Shown piece after piece: positions 26,765 through 36,056 of a stretch of 64,000 bases of DNA. Both the position numbers and the translations under genes were made by a program. This stretch comes from an uncultured Prevotellaceae bacterium (lineage in GTDB: Bacteria > Bacteroidota > Bacteroidia > Bacteroidales > Bacteroidaceae): the NCBI GenBank assembly GCA_937900485.1, contig CALCEL010000083.1, forward strand, positions 4,446 through 68,445, read 5' to 3'. The notes under the pieces were generated by a model. It was not told the origin of the DNA. It ran no database searches and saw nothing but the letters and a program-made list of their open reading frames with translations. Numbering within the stretch: position 1 is the first letter of the stretch; each line of letters opens with the position of its first letter.

Positions 26765-27274
26765 ATGACAACACTATATCTCGTCCGCCACGGTGAGACA
26801 GAAGAAAACGTGAGACACATCCTTCAAGGGCACCTTCCGGGTAACCTGACGGGGGTCGGAAAAGAACAAGCTAAAAAGGCTGTGTCGCAAATCTGCGACA
26901 CAGCCTTTGACGTTTGTCTTTGCAGCGACCTTAAACGTTGTGTTGACACTGCGCACATCATGCTAGAAGACAGACAAGACATCAACGTCATATACACAAA
27001 ACTGTTACGGGAACGGGACTGGGGAGCTATCACAGGAATGGTTGTTGACAAAGAGAAGGGCATCGAGATGCCTGAGGATGTGGAAAGCCTGCCAGCCATA
27101 AGAGCAAGAGCAAGGACTTTCCTTGAATATGTCAGTGACAATTACAACGGGAAAAAAGTGTTGGTGATAAGCCATGGATTCATGCTGAGAATCATCCAAG
27201 CCGTTCATAAGAACGTGGAACACAAAGCAATAACACCTATGACAAACGTCGAGATAAGGATTTTAGACATTTAG
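26765..27274 (+). CDS. Histidine phosphatase family protein
   Basis: Phosphoglycerate-mutase/alpha-ribazole-phosphatase superfamily enzyme. The nucleophile motif LVRHGETEEN is at residues 6-15 (His9), CSDLKRCVDTA follows near residue 57, the acid Glu is in LRERDWGAITGM, and the second catalytic His lies in VISHGFMLR near residue 139. 169 residues. Physiological substrate unknown. It starts 6 bp after the DUF3127 stop, so both share a promoter. The coding sequence contains a perfect 15-bp inverted repeat (separate entry). Confidence 0.88.
   Translation: MTTLYLVRHGETEENVRHILQGHLPGNLTGVGKEQAKKAVSQICDTAFDVCLCSDLKRCVDTAHIMLEDRQDINVIYTKLLRERDWGAITGMVVDKEKGIEMPEDVESLPAIRARARTFLEYVSDNYNGKKVLVISHGFMLRIIQAVHKNVEHKAITPMTNVEIRILDI
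26875..26908. repeat. Perfect 15-bp inverted repeat inside the phosphatase gene
   Basis: AAAGGCTGTGTCGCA (26875-26889) and TGCGACACAGCCTTT (26894-26908) enclose AATC. Five A residues precede the GGC of the left arm, so on the minus strand the stem would be followed by TTTTT, like an intrinsic terminator. It translates in frame as part of the phosphatase (KAVSQICDTAF). Confidence 0.85.
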
Positions 27275-27429
27275 ACTCAAAGAAAAAACTCTGCTGACTT
27301 CTCACCACAAGTTTTACCACATGACTTTAAGTGTTATTTAGTGCCAACGTTTGCACATTGCCGTTATCTATGCAGCTACGGCATTAGACTGCGACTGTGA
27401 CTCCCACCAATCGGATTTGGCGAACAAGT

Positions 27430-27471
27430 AAAAAAGACGACATGAGAGATTCTCTTCATGTCGTCTTTTTT
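27430..27471. terminator. Bidirectional terminator between phosphatase and purD
   Basis: AAAAAGACGACATGA pairs with TCATGTCGTCTTTTT; A-run on the left and T-run on the right make it work in both directions for the convergent genes. Confidence 0.9.
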
Positions 27472-27502
27472 ATTCTTATACTTGTTTACCTGGCAACGGC
27501 AA

Positions 27503-28795
27503 TCACAGGTCCTTACCGATGTCACGTCTAAAGTATTTCTTCTCAAAAGAAATCTTTGATGCCTCACGGAATGACTTCTCCAAAGCCTCATCCTTATTCG
27601 CGCCATAAGAGCTGACAGCTATGACTCGACCACCGGAAGTGACAACCTTTCCATCCTTCAAAGCCGTGCCCGCATGGAAGACAACAGAGTCATTGACATC
27701 TTCTATTCCGGTAATCTCAAATCCTTTATCGTATGCTTGCGGATAACCTCCACTCACCATCATGACACAAACCACACTACGAGGGTCGAACTCTACCGTC
27801 TTAGTGTCAAGATTACCTGCTGCCACTCCTTCAAAAAGATCCACGATATCAGACTTCAATCTCAGCATGACAGACTCAGTCTCAGGGTCTCCCATACGAA
27901 CATTGTACTCTATGACCATAGGATCGCCCGCATCAGCGCAGCTATACTTCTTATCAACCTTGATGAGACCGAAGAATATGAATCCTTTATAATCTATACC
28001 GTCAGCGGCCAGTCCATCAACAGTAGGGCGTATGATACGCTCCTCAACCTTTTTCATCCAAGCCTCATCAGCGAATGGTACTGGAGACACAGAGCCCATA
28101 CCACCAGTGTTAAGCCCCGTATCGCCCTCTCCAATACGCTTATAATCCTTTGCCTCAGGTAGGATCTTGTAGTTCTTTCCGTCAGTCAGGACGAATACTG
28201 AGCATTCTATACCACTCAAGAACTCCTCGACAACCACAGTGGCACTGGCATTGCCAAACATACCGCCGAGCATATTACGGAACTCTGTCTTAGCCTCTTC
28301 CAATGTAGGCAAGATGAGCACACCCTTACCAGCACACAATCCATCAGCCTTTAACACGTATGGAGGATTAAGAGTCTCAAGGAACTGTATACCCTCCTCA
28401 ATGTTAGTGCCATTAAAAGATTTATAGGCTGCGGTTGGAATATTATGACGTATCATAAATTGCTTAGCGAAGTCCTTTGAACCTTCAAGCACGGCTCCTT
28501 GCTTAGACGGACCGATGACAGGAATGTCACGCAGTTCCGAGTCGTTCTTGAAAAAGTCATAGACACCCTTGACCAATGGATCCTCAGGTCCGACGACAAC
28601 CATATCAACAGAGTTATTGATAACGAACGATTTGACGCCCTCAAAGTCATCCGCCTTTAAGTCAACATTCTCACCCACTGTGCCTGTTCCGGCATTTCCG
28701 GGAGCAATATATAACTTCTCTATTTTCGGACTCTGTGATATCTTCCATGCCAAAGCATGCTCACGTCCACCACTTCCAAGCAATAATAATCTCAT
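27503..28795 (-). CDS. purD: Phosphoribosylamine-glycine ligase
   Basis: ATP-grasp enzyme for the second step of purine synthesis. Start chosen at ATG 28795 ([18 protein letters not shown]), the family N-terminus; a TTG 9 nt upstream is the alternative. Visible landmarks: [11 protein letters not shown], the ATP-grasp loop [13 protein letters not shown] near residue 145, [10 protein letters not shown] and [12 protein letters not shown] near residue 290 (metal and substrate binding). 430 residues, normal. It is a single-gene unit with its own promoter and terminator; other purine genes are not nearby. Confidence 0.97.
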   Translation of the reverse strand: MRLLLLGSGGREHALAWKISQSPKIEKLYIAPGNAGTGTVGENVDLKADDFEGVKSFVINNSVDMVVVGPEDPLVKGVYDFFKNDSELRDIPVIGPSKQGAVLEGSKDFAKQFMIRHNIPTAAYKSFNGTNIEEGIQFLETLNPPYVLKADGLCAGKGVLILPTLEEAKTEFRNMLGGMFGNASATVVVEEFLSGIECSVFVLTDGKNYKILPEAKDYKRIGEGDTGLNTGGMGSVSPVPFADEAWMKKVEERIIRPTVDGLAADGIDYKGFIFFGLIKVDKKYSCADAGDPMVIEYNVRMGDPETESVMLRLKSDIVDLFEGVAAGNLDTKTVEFDPRSVVCVMMVSGGYPQAYDKGFEITGIEDVNDSVVFHAGTALKDGKVVTSGGRVIAVSSYGANKDEALEKSFREASKISFEKKYFRRDIGKDL

Positions 28796-28826
28796 ATCAG
28801 TCAAGTGTTTTTACTAAATTTGAATG

Positions 28827-28834
28827 CAAAAGTA
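28827..28834 (-). promoter_or_regulatory. -7 promoter box of purD
   Basis: Minus strand TACTTTTG, 32 nt before the purD ATG. Confidence 0.65.
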
Positions 28835-28876
28835 AAAATAAATTCTTCATCTTACACTATTCATCTTTCATTTTTC

Positions 28877-28884
28877 ATATCTTT
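28877..28884 (+). promoter_or_regulatory. -7 promoter box of tdk
   Basis: TATCTTTG in the divergent purD-tdk region, implying an untranslated leader of about 100 nt before the tdk ATG at 28990. Confidence 0.6.
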
Positions 28885-28989
28885 GCAAGGATTTTTTCGC
28901 ATCCGCCATATATAGCATATGTAAGCGTACGGAATAATCATCAAAGAGAACCATAAATGTGTGACATATAGCGTTTTTTGATTGTGACA

Positions 28990-29580
28990 ATGTCTTATAA
29001 GAATGGAGAGATGACGTCTCGAGGACGAATAGAAGTCATATGCGGATCGATGTTTTCCGGTAAGACCGAGGAATTAATCAGGCGTCTTAAGAGAGCTAAG
29101 TTCGCACACCAGGCAGTTGAGATTTTCAAGCCATCCATTGACACCCGCTACTCTGATGAGAATGTAGTCAGTCATGGAGGTTTATCGATACAGTCAACAC
29201 CAGTTGACAACTCAGCAAGCATATTACTTTTAGGAGGTGACTCTGATGTTGTTGGTATTGACGAGGCGCAATTCTTCGATGACGGGATTGTTGATGTGTG
29301 TAACAAACTTGCAAGAAAAGGAGTAAGAGTCATTGTGGCAGGTCTCGACATGGATTACACGGGTAAGCCGTTCGGACCTATGCCAAGCATACTCGCCATT
29401 GCGGATGATGTCCTGAAGGTGCACGCTATATGCGTGAAATGCGGTTCACTTGCATACATAAGCCATCGCATTGTGGCAGGTAACCATCAGGTTATGATCG
29501 GAGAAACGAAAGAGTACGAACCATTATGCCGAGATTGTTATGAACAATGTAACCACACAAATACTGACACAAGCTGTTGA
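28990..29580 (+). CDS. tdk: Thymidine kinase
   Basis: Type II thymidine kinase of the pyrimidine salvage pathway. P-loop [15 protein letters not shown] near residue 18, catalytic Glu in [10 protein letters not shown] near residue 92, and a structural zinc site from CVKCG and CRDC. Start is the ATG at 28990; a TTG at 28978 is possible. About 196 residues, normal. The 3' end overlaps the epsC start by 41 bp. Confidence 0.96.
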   Translation: MSYKNGEMTSRGRIEVICGSMFSGKTEELIRRLKRAKFAHQAVEIFKPSIDTRYSDENVVSHGGLSIQSTPVDNSASILLLGGDSDVVGIDEAQFFDDGIVDVCNKLARKGVRVIVAGLDMDYTGKPFGPMPSILAIADDVLKVHAICVKCGSLAYISHRIVAGNHQVMIGETKEYEPLCRDCYEQCNHTNTDTSC

Positions 29581-30451
29581 GGAGCTGTCAAACCCAGGCT
29601 CTTACAAAGATTTGTTTCACAAGCACAGCGAAGGTACGCCGTTGCCTTCCGGTAACGTGTTGAGCGAGATTGTGGAGCTTGCCAGAGCGATAATATTTCC
29701 AGGTTATTACGGTAAATCATCTATTATAGCAGAGACACTCAGCTACCACATAGGAGTATACATAGAAAGACTGTATGTACTTCTTGTGGAGCAGATACAG
29801 GCTGGACTCGCTTTTTCCGACGGAGAAGAGAAGTACATATATGCGGCGTATTCTCCAGCTACAATACTCAACGAGCAAAAAAGAATAGCGCAGAACCGAG
29901 CCGAGCGTTTCATATCCAAATTGCCGGAAATCAGGAAGACATTGGCTACAGATGTCGTCGCCGCGTACAATGGAGACCCAGCCGCCAAGAGCTACGGAGA
30001 GATAATAAGCTGTTATCCTGCCATCAAAGTGCTCACCAACTACCGCATAGCACACGAGCTTTTCATGTTGGAAGTACCGCTCATTCCGAGAATGCTGACG
30101 GAGATGGCACATTCAGAGACAGGAATAGATATCCATCCAGGAGCTTCCATAGGAAACTACTTCACTATCGACCACGGAACGGGAGTCGTGATTGGTGAGA
30201 CATGTGTGATTGGCAACAACGTCAAGCTCTATCAGGGTGTCACTCTTGGAGCCAAGAGTTTCCCGTGTGATGAAAACGGCAATCCAATTAAAGGTATTCC
30301 AAGACATCCGATATTGGAGGATGATGTCATAGTATATTCCAACGCTTCCATACTCGGAAGAGTGACAATAGGAAAAGGAGCCACCATCGGCGGCAACATC
30401 TGGGTGACACAAGACGTTCCCGCAGGAACATTCATTAGTCAAAAGAGATAA
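29540..30451 (+). CDS. epsC: Serine O-acetyltransferase
   Basis: Makes O-acetylserine for cysteine synthesis. N-terminal helical domain (residues 1-190), then the left-handed beta-helix hexapeptide repeats: [57 protein letters not shown]. The active His lies in IDHGTG. 303 residues is typical of the EpsC subtype of Bacteroidetes. The ATG at 29540 lies within the last codons of tdk; later starts would cut the family N-terminus, so I keep it. No cysteine synthase gene is adjacent. Confidence 0.93.
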   Translation: MNNVTTQILTQAVEELSNPGSYKDLFHKHSEGTPLPSGNVLSEIVELARAIIFPGYYGKSSIIAETLSYHIGVYIERLYVLLVEQIQAGLAFSDGEEKYIYAAYSPATILNEQKRIAQNRAERFISKLPEIRKTLATDVVAAYNGDPAAKSYGEIISCYPAIKVLTNYRIAHELFMLEVPLIPRMLTEMAHSETGIDIHPGASIGNYFTIDHGTGVVIGETCVIGNNVKLYQGVTLGAKSFPCDENGNPIKGIPRHPILEDDVIVYSNASILGRVTIGKGATIGGNIWVTQDVPAGTFISQKR

Positions 30452-30460
30452 TATCAGAAT

Positions 30461-32086
30461 ATGAACGAGTTTAAGATAATCGCAAAAACGATGCAGGGCC
30501 TGGAGGAGGTCCTCGCAAAGGAACTTACAGAGCTGGGTGCTGACAATATTGAGATTGGCAGAAGAATGGTCAGCTTCACTGGTGACAAGTGTATGTTGTA
30601 CAAAGCCAATTTCTGTCTTCGTACCGCAATAAAGATTCTAAAACCTATTAAGGAGTTCAAGGCTGATGACGCGGATGAGGTATATGAAGTAGTGAAGAAA
30701 ATGGACTGGTCTGAATACATGGACTGTTCAGACACTTTCATCGTAGACTCCGTGGTATTCTCAGATAAATTCAGGCATTCCCAATTCGTTGCTTACCGTG
30801 TCAAGGATGCCATAGCAGACTACTGGAGAGAAAAGACGAACGGCAGCCGTCCTAATGTGGCTATAACAAACCCGGACATAAGGATAAACGTGCACGTGTC
30901 AGACAATGACATCACCATATCACTGGACTCAAGCGGTGAGAGCTTACACATTAGAGGTTACAAGACAAACACTGTCAAGGCTCCTATAAACGAGGTGTTG
31001 GCAGCAGGTCTTATAATGTTAACTGGATGGAAAGGAGAGTGTGACCTTATCGATCCGTTCTGCGGCTCAGGTACAATACTCATCGAAGCTGCTCTTATTG
31101 CCAAGAATATCTACCCTGGAGTGTTCCGCAAGGAATACGCTTTCGAGAAGTGGAAAGACTTCGATGAGGATATGTTTGAGAGCATATACAACGATGACAG
31201 TCAGGAAAGGGAATTCGACCATAAGATTTACGGATATGACATCAACAGACAAGCTGTCAGCATAGCGACTGAAAACGCACGCAACGCCGGAGTCAACAAA
31301 TGCGTAGAGATTGAGCAGAGAGACTTTTACGACTTCGACTCTCCTCGTGAGAGTTCTATCATGATTACCAATCCACCTTACGGAGAACGTATCGTCACGG
31401 ATGACATGATGGGTCTGTATGCCACGATAGGACAGCGTCTCAAGAAATACTTCACTGGCAATGACGCGTGGATCATCACGAACCGCAACGAGTACTTCGA
31501 CCAGATAGGCTTTAAGCCATCAACAAGAATCGCTCTGTTCAACGGTTCAATAGAGTGTGAATTCAGGAAGTACTCCATCTTCAGCGGTAAGATAGAAGAT
31601 TTCAGAGGTGAGGGCTTCGACCTTAAGACTAAGGAAGACAGAGAGCGAAACCTGAAGTTCAAGCCACACAAGAGGAGCGAGGAAGACAGTGAGGAAGATA
31701 TGAGTCAGAGGGACTCTCATTATTTCAAGTCAAAGCCATATAAGGACCAGCGCAGAAAGAGAGAGGATGAGCGTGACTCAAACAGAAAGTCAAAGGAAGA
31801 CTCAAGAACCGCTCAGTTGGAGAGCAGAAGACAGTTCTTCGAGGCCACTGACGATGAGGAGAGAGAGATTCTCAAAAAATACAATGACAAATGGGGCGGA
31901 AGAGGTCACAAGAGGCTGGACGTCGACCTTGACAAGAATTTCCACTTCTCAGACAGGAAGAAAGACGAAAAAGAAAAGAGAAAGAGCTTCAACCCTAACT
32001 TCAACGAGAAAGGTGACAAGCGATTTGATCGTAAACGTAACGAATCGAAAGATTGGAAGCGTCGGTCTCCAAGAAAAGACTCTTAG
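30461..32086 (+). CDS. THUMP-domain RNA guanine-N2 methyltransferase, RlmL-like
   Basis: Methylates guanine in 23S rRNA (RlmL-type, G2445). The THUMP domain covers residues 1-160, and a Rossmann methyltransferase follows with DPFCGSGTILIEAALIA near residue 190 (SAM) and the catalytic MITNPPYGER near residue 303. From about residue 395 to 541 comes a low-complexity tail rich in Lys, Arg, Glu and Asp without hydrophobic core residues, probably disordered and RNA-binding. E. coli RlmL carries a second methyltransferase (RlmK) at that end; here it is absent. The 3' 86 bp overlap tatD on the other strand. Confidence 0.9.
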   Translation: MNEFKIIAKTMQGLEEVLAKELTELGADNIEIGRRMVSFTGDKCMLYKANFCLRTAIKILKPIKEFKADDADEVYEVVKKMDWSEYMDCSDTFIVDSVVFSDKFRHSQFVAYRVKDAIADYWREKTNGSRPNVAITNPDIRINVHVSDNDITISLDSSGESLHIRGYKTNTVKAPINEVLAAGLIMLTGWKGECDLIDPFCGSGTILIEAALIAKNIYPGVFRKEYAFEKWKDFDEDMFESIYNDDSQEREFDHKIYGYDINRQAVSIATENARNAGVNKCVEIEQRDFYDFDSPRESSIMITNPPYGERIVTDDMMGLYATIGQRLKKYFTGNDAWIITNRNEYFDQIGFKPSTRIALFNGSIECEFRKYSIFSGKIEDFRGEGFDLKTKEDRERNLKFKPHKRSEEDSEEDMSQRDSHYFKSKPYKDQRRKREDERDSNRKSKEDSRTAQLESRRQFFEATDDEEREILKKYNDKWGGRGHKRLDVDLDKNFHFSDRKKDEKEKRKSFNPNFNEKGDKRFDRKRNESKDWKRRSPRKDS

Positions 32087-32615
32087 TCGTTGACAAGACA
32101 TACAGCAACGTGCTGACATTATACTGATGGCCAAAGGATAACAACATCCCTTTGGCCATCAATTGTTTTGCTTGTTCCGGTTTGCCTCGGAACCCATGAA
32201 TGAGCCATCTCTGACGAGGTGCCATATACTTATGTACCGCTAGCAGTTCATCGAACGCCTTAACACAATGGATGATTACAGGCTTACCTATTTGCTCCGA
32301 AACACTTACCTGCTCAATGAATATTTCTTTCTGTAGGTCAAGAGATGTGCTGACAGTCTTATCCAACCCACACTCCCCTACAGCCACCACCTTGTCCATG
32401 GACACCTCATCCCGCATGATGTCAATCTCCTCTCTCCAGTCGTCGTGGATATACCACGGGTGAAGTCCGCAGCTCACGAAAAAGTCAGTTGCCGGCACAT
32501 GCCCTATCATATGCCTGTTAAAATCCGTCACCTGCCCCGGATAACAGTTGAACACAGCAATTTCGTCATCCGTCAGCTCATCGCCATGTTTATGACAATT
32601 AAGGAACGGGGTCAT
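32001..32615 (-). CDS. TatD-family metal-dependent hydrolase
   Basis: TIM-barrel metallohydrolase, related to DNases of the TatD family. The first metal motif is H-x-H in [11 protein letters not shown] near residue 7; [20 protein letters not shown] (Glu ligand), [23 protein letters not shown] and the final FLETDASN (Asp ligand) follow in order. Start chosen at ATG 32615, which places the H-x-H motif at the N-terminus; the frame is open to 32687. About 204 residues, slightly short at the C-terminus. The FLETD codons are antisense to the last codons of the RlmL-like gene. Confidence 0.85.
   Translation of the reverse strand: MTPFLNCHKHGDELTDDEIAVFNCYPGQVTDFNRHMIGHVPATDFFVSCGLHPWYIHDDWREEIDIMRDEVSMDKVVAVGECGLDKTVSTSLDLQKEIFIEQVSVSEQIGKPVIIHCVKAFDELLAVHKYMAPRQRWLIHGFRGKPEQAKQLMAKGMLLSFGHQYNVSTLLYVLSTTKSLFLETDASNLSIRYVYDQIACHLSR
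32126..32160 (+). terminator. Terminator-like hairpin for the RlmL-like gene, inside tatD
   Basis: GATGGCCAAAGG (32126-32137) pairs perfectly with CCTTTGGCCATC (32149-32160), 39 nt after the methyltransferase stop, followed by AATTGTTTTG. It lies wholly within the tatD coding sequence. Confidence 0.6.
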
Positions 32616-32865
32616 ACCCGCTACCGCCCCAAGGATTGCATCGGAGGATACGGCGAATCGTGAGACATAATCCATACACTGGTCCATGTTTTTTTATAGC
32701 CTCTACGGCATATTGTGAACACGTAGGTGTGAAACGGCATGACGGCGGTGTGAAAGGAGATATCACCGTACGATAAAAATATATAGGCACGAGTAATATC
32801 CAAGACAAAACAGCCGACAGAAGACCGATAACACGTGAGAACAAGCTCTTCATGTGAGTAATCAT
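32599..32865 (-). CDS. yidD: Membrane protein insertion efficiency factor YidD
   Basis: Small inner-membrane-associated protein that aids YidC-dependent insertion. The signature [20 protein letters not shown] and the tail [17 protein letters not shown] are diagnostic. 88 residues. The ATG at 32865 overlaps the stop of the DUF4625 gene as ATGA, arguing for coupled translation and this start; a second ATG is at 32853. The C-terminal codons overlap the tatD start by 17 bp. Confidence 0.95.
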   Translation of the reverse strand: MITHMKSLFSRVIGLLSAVLSWILLVPIYFYRTVISPFTPPSCRFTPTCSQYAVEAIKKHGPVYGLCLTIRRILRCNPWGGSGYDPVP

Positions 32866-33320
32866 TCAATAATCTTAATAGAGACCGACTTAATCTGCTG
32901 CCATCCGACATGGTCCGTAAGTCTTATCATGAAATGATAATCACCAGTATCAATATTATCCGGAACCACGATACACACAGAAGGAGAATAACTTGTCAAA
33001 CCGGAAGGTATGTCATAATCCTGATTAAACACCCAAGGGTTGACAGCCTCCTTATCCTCGTCCAAGTCGACATCTACAGAAGATGTGCTATGCGTATGAT
33101 GGTCAAAATTATTATGTATCTCAATATTATATTTACCAAGCTCAAGGTTATCGCTGAAAGAGCATGACATACATATCGTGTCACCTCGATGATATCTTTG
33201 TCCGTCTGTTGGAGTTCCGTCGACAGATATCTCAGGATAGGTCATATCCTTCTCCTCGTCAGAGTCATCACAGGCACAGAAAAGTGCCAACAGTGCCATC
33301 AGTATAATAATCCTTCTCAT
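32862..33320 (-). CDS. DUF4625 lipoprotein, His-rich
   Basis: Lipoprotein signal with lipobox LFCAC (Cys near residue 17) followed by an acidic DDSDEEKDM linker. The single beta-sandwich domain resembles DUF4625 ([26 protein letters not shown] and [19 protein letters not shown]). It carries the cluster FDHHTHSTS near residue 75, a possible metal ligand group. 152 residues. It is third in the leftward TonB-receptor locus and paralogous to the gene at 33390; function unknown, surface metal capture is inferred. Confidence 0.75.
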   Translation of the reverse strand: MRRIIILMALLALFCACDDSDEEKDMTYPEISVDGTPTDGQRYHRGDTICMSCSFSDNLELGKYNIEIHNNFDHHTHSTSSVDVDLDEDKEAVNPWVFNQDYDIPSGLTSYSPSVCIVVPDNIDTGDYHFMIRLTDHVGWQQIKSVSIKIIE

Positions 33321-33389
33321 TTAATTCCGTTAATTATCTTTAGTTATCTCATATTGCGGGTCCCGTGTCACAGGACCCGCAGTTATTAT

Positions 33390-33827
33390 TTATTCATCAG
33401 TCAAAACCTTTTGCGACACAGTGAGCATTGACTCCGCAGTGGCATTTCCACCCTTCATGTCTGTCACGGTCATGCGTAGCAGATACTCTCCTTCAGGCAT
33501 ATCAGCCGGCACGAAGACATGCTCATGAAACTCCACATTACGCACACCGACATACTTCGAGTCATCGTATGTCTCAGTCATCACGTAAGAAATGTCATCG
33601 GTCTTTCTCAGCACCACCTCAATAGACTTCACACAATTCTCCGCCACGATGTCAGCCTCAAGATGGAAGTCTTGTCCGGCGTAAGCCATCTTAGAGTTAT
33701 CATGCCCCACCTCTGTCAACTGTATCACCGGTGGGTTACAGTCTGAGTCATCACCACAAGAGATGAGAGATGTAGCAGTCACAAAGAGAAACAAATATAA
33801 GATTTTTTTCAATAAAAGACTTTTCAT
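33390..33827 (-). CDS. DUF4625 lipoprotein
   Basis: Lipobox LISC (Cys near residue 24) after a hydrophobic signal; the mature part begins GDDSDCNPPVIQLTEVGHDNSKMAYAG and ends with EGEYLLRMTVTDMKGGNATAE, matching DUF4625. 145 residues. It starts 10 bp downstream of the TonB receptor stop and is probably co-transcribed. Compared with the neighbouring paralogue it has a GHD and a short FHEHVF group but no HHTH cluster. Confidence 0.78.
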   Translation of the reverse strand: MKSLLLKKILYLFLFVTATSLISCGDDSDCNPPVIQLTEVGHDNSKMAYAGQDFHLEADIVAENCVKSIEVVLRKTDDISYVMTETYDDSKYVGVRNVEFHEHVFVPADMPEGEYLLRMTVTDMKGGNATAESMLTVSQKVLTDE

Positions 33828-33837
33828 ACAAATGATT

Positions 33838-35931
33838 TTAAAATTCCAGTTCCATCATTACGGAGATATTCCTTCCTGGTTCAGGAACGTCAATCAGCCG
33901 ATAGTAACTGGTATGATTATAATAACGACGGTCGAGCAGGTTTTCCGCCCGTATCGTCATAGTTAACTCTTTATCTCGTAAAGACATATTCTTTGACGCG
34001 GATACATTTAATGTCCAATAGCCGTCAGTCGGTTTCTCCGGAGGAACTATCTCGTTCTGTGCTCCCACCACATGAGCGTTCAGTCCGATGTGACACCTAC
34101 CCTTCCACTGGCACGTATATTTGACTGTCATGTCAGCCGACCATGGTGTTGAGAAAGGCAACGTATACCCTTTTTTGTCTCCGGACTTCTGTCGGGCATA
34201 CAGATACTCACCCTTCAATTCCGCCGTCCAGTGACGGTTGAAAGAATAGTCGAGCAACGTCTCAAACCCGTATCTCAGCACGGCAGCCTGTGTGTAGTTG
34301 TACAATTGCAGTCCCTCCACATAGTCTGACGTAGGATTCAGGTAGATGTAATTCGGGAAATAGTTCACGTATGGGCTCATCTCGACAGACAGTCTGTCGT
34401 TACTCCAGAACAACGACAAGTCTAACTGGTAAGACACCTCCGGGTCGAGAGTGGCGTTCCCCCTCTCATATCGGAATATATGGTAATTCACTCCGTCCGC
34501 TCCTAGTTCCTTAGCAATAGGCACTCGAAAGCTCTTTCCCACATTAGCCTTCACGATGTAACGGTCGAAAGCGTAATTGACACCTGCTGACCATGTCAGG
34601 CTGTTGAAGTTTCTGCTGAGATCATACGAGCGCTGTTTATACACAGAGTCCGTCGATGACACGGGAGTCTTATACCAGTCATGATACTCATGTATATGAG
34701 TGTGGACATGGTCATAACGCACACCGGCATTCAGTCTCAGGTTGTCATTCACCATATACCTGCCAAGCGCATACGCTCCAGTGCTCAGCGTCTCATAGTC
34801 AGGAATGATAAAGCCCCATCCACCTATCCTGTTATGCTGGTACTCCGTTGATGAGCCTACTGTTAACTCATACTTCTCATCCGGTTCCAGACGTAACATG
34901 AGATTGGCGGTATACGTGTCTTTACTAAAACGTCGTTCCATGTTACCGTCAGGCTTAGGCATGTAACCGTGCGAGACAGGCTCAGACAGCTCTTCTCTAT
35001 GATTATTCTGATAGGCTATGTTAGCGTCAAAGAGAAACATATCCTTATTGTATACAGAATGACTCATAACCTTGAGATGATTTACCCACTGATACGGCAA
35101 GTCGACATCACGTATGTGACTGTCATAGTCTATGTCAGACAAACGTACCTCCATACCATGCGCATCGGCGAAGAATCCACTTTTCGAGTATGAATCCGAC
35201 ACTCGCAGGTCAGTATGGAAATTATAACCGGCGTAGCCCACGAGCAGACTGGCGTCACGTTCCGTTCCCGCCGTGTTACGCAGCCTGTTGTCCTTCAGCT
35301 TGATGAAATAGGAATAATACTGAATGCTGTCGGTTGGTACCTTGTAATCAGCATAATCTATCCACGTCAGGTTCGCGGTATAGTGAAACTTTCCGTTTCT
35401 TCCACCAGCCTTGAACGACATTCCAAGTGACTCATTATTGCTGCGGCAAAATATTTTGGCGTTTCCCTCAAACGTCTTTACCGGCTTATGATTAGTATAC
35501 AAACTCATCACTCCGCCTACGGCGTCACTGCCGTAGGACAAAGCAGCTGGACCTTTCACTATCTCGACACGGTCGACGGCGAACTGGTCTGTCTCCAATC
35601 CATGGTCATCTCCCCATTGCTGTCCTTCGTGCTTGATGCCATCCTCAGCTACGACTACCCTGTTGAATCCCAGTCCGCGGATGATAGGTTTCGACTGTCC
35701 CGACCCTATACTCATGGACTGAACGCCAGGTATGTGTTCGAGAGTCTGCATGAGACTTCCTCCGAAGTTTTCCTTCAGATAACTCTTATTAACAGACACA
35801 TTAGTTAGTGATGACTTCATCAGGAAGTCTTTTTTCGAGCTGCTGACAACCATCACACTATCTAATTCCTTAATGGTACTGTCAGAAGGCGACTCAAGCA
35901 ACATAAATGCCGCGAGTATACAATGAACCAT
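33838..35931 (-). CDS. TonB-dependent outer-membrane receptor, candidate metal (zinc?) transporter
   Basis: N-terminal signal, then a plug domain (VMVVSSSKKDFLM, LMQTLEHIPGVQS, PIIRGLGFNRVVVAEDGI, VEIVKGPAALSYGSDAVGGV) and a 22-strand-type barrel ending in VMMELEF with terminal Phe. A loop near residue 440 reads HVHTHIHEYHDWY, a His-rich stretch of the kind found in ZnuD-type zinc receptors. No carboxypeptidase-like N-terminal domain and no SusD partner, so it is not a glycan receptor of the SusC type. An in-frame GTG at 35961 would add ten residues to the signal region. Confidence 0.85.
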   Translation of the reverse strand: MVHCILAAFMLLESPSDSTIKELDSVMVVSSSKKDFLMKSSLTNVSVNKSYLKENFGGSLMQTLEHIPGVQSMSIGSGQSKPIIRGLGFNRVVVAEDGIKHEGQQWGDDHGLETDQFAVDRVEIVKGPAALSYGSDAVGGVMSLYTNHKPVKTFEGNAKIFCRSNNESLGMSFKAGGRNGKFHYTANLTWIDYADYKVPTDSIQYYSYFIKLKDNRLRNTAGTERDASLLVGYAGYNFHTDLRVSDSYSKSGFFADAHGMEVRLSDIDYDSHIRDVDLPYQWVNHLKVMSHSVYNKDMFLFDANIAYQNNHREELSEPVSHGYMPKPDGNMERRFSKDTYTANLMLRLEPDEKYELTVGSSTEYQHNRIGGWGFIIPDYETLSTGAYALGRYMVNDNLRLNAGVRYDHVHTHIHEYHDWYKTPVSSTDSVYKQRSYDLSRNFNSLTWSAGVNYAFDRYIVKANVGKSFRVPIAKELGADGVNYHIFRYERGNATLDPEVSYQLDLSLFWSNDRLSVEMSPYVNYFPNYIYLNPTSDYVEGLQLYNYTQAAVLRYGFETLLDYSFNRHWTAELKGEYLYARQKSGDKKGYTLPFSTPWSADMTVKYTCQWKGRCHIGLNAHVVGAQNEIVPPEKPTDGYWTLNVSASKNMSLRDKELTMTIRAENLLDRRYYNHTSYYRLIDVPEPGRNISVMMELEF

Positions 35932-36019
35932 ATATGTTTTTATTACGAGAAACGATACCACACACCGTATCTATTCTGAAGACACGACATATGATAAACA
36001 AAATAAAAGAATAAATCCC

Positions 36020-36050
36020 CCATGATAATATCGATAGACTATTATCATGG
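36020..36050. promoter_or_regulatory. Perfect 11-bp inverted repeat before the TonB receptor gene
   Basis: CCATGATAATA (36020-36030) and TATTATCATGG (36040-36050) around a 9-nt centre. It lies 7 bp after the stop of the small Cys/His-rich gene and about 90 bp before the receptor start. It could be an operator or a transcript hairpin; on the minus strand no T-run follows immediately. Confidence 0.6.
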
Positions 36051-36056
36051 AATTCA

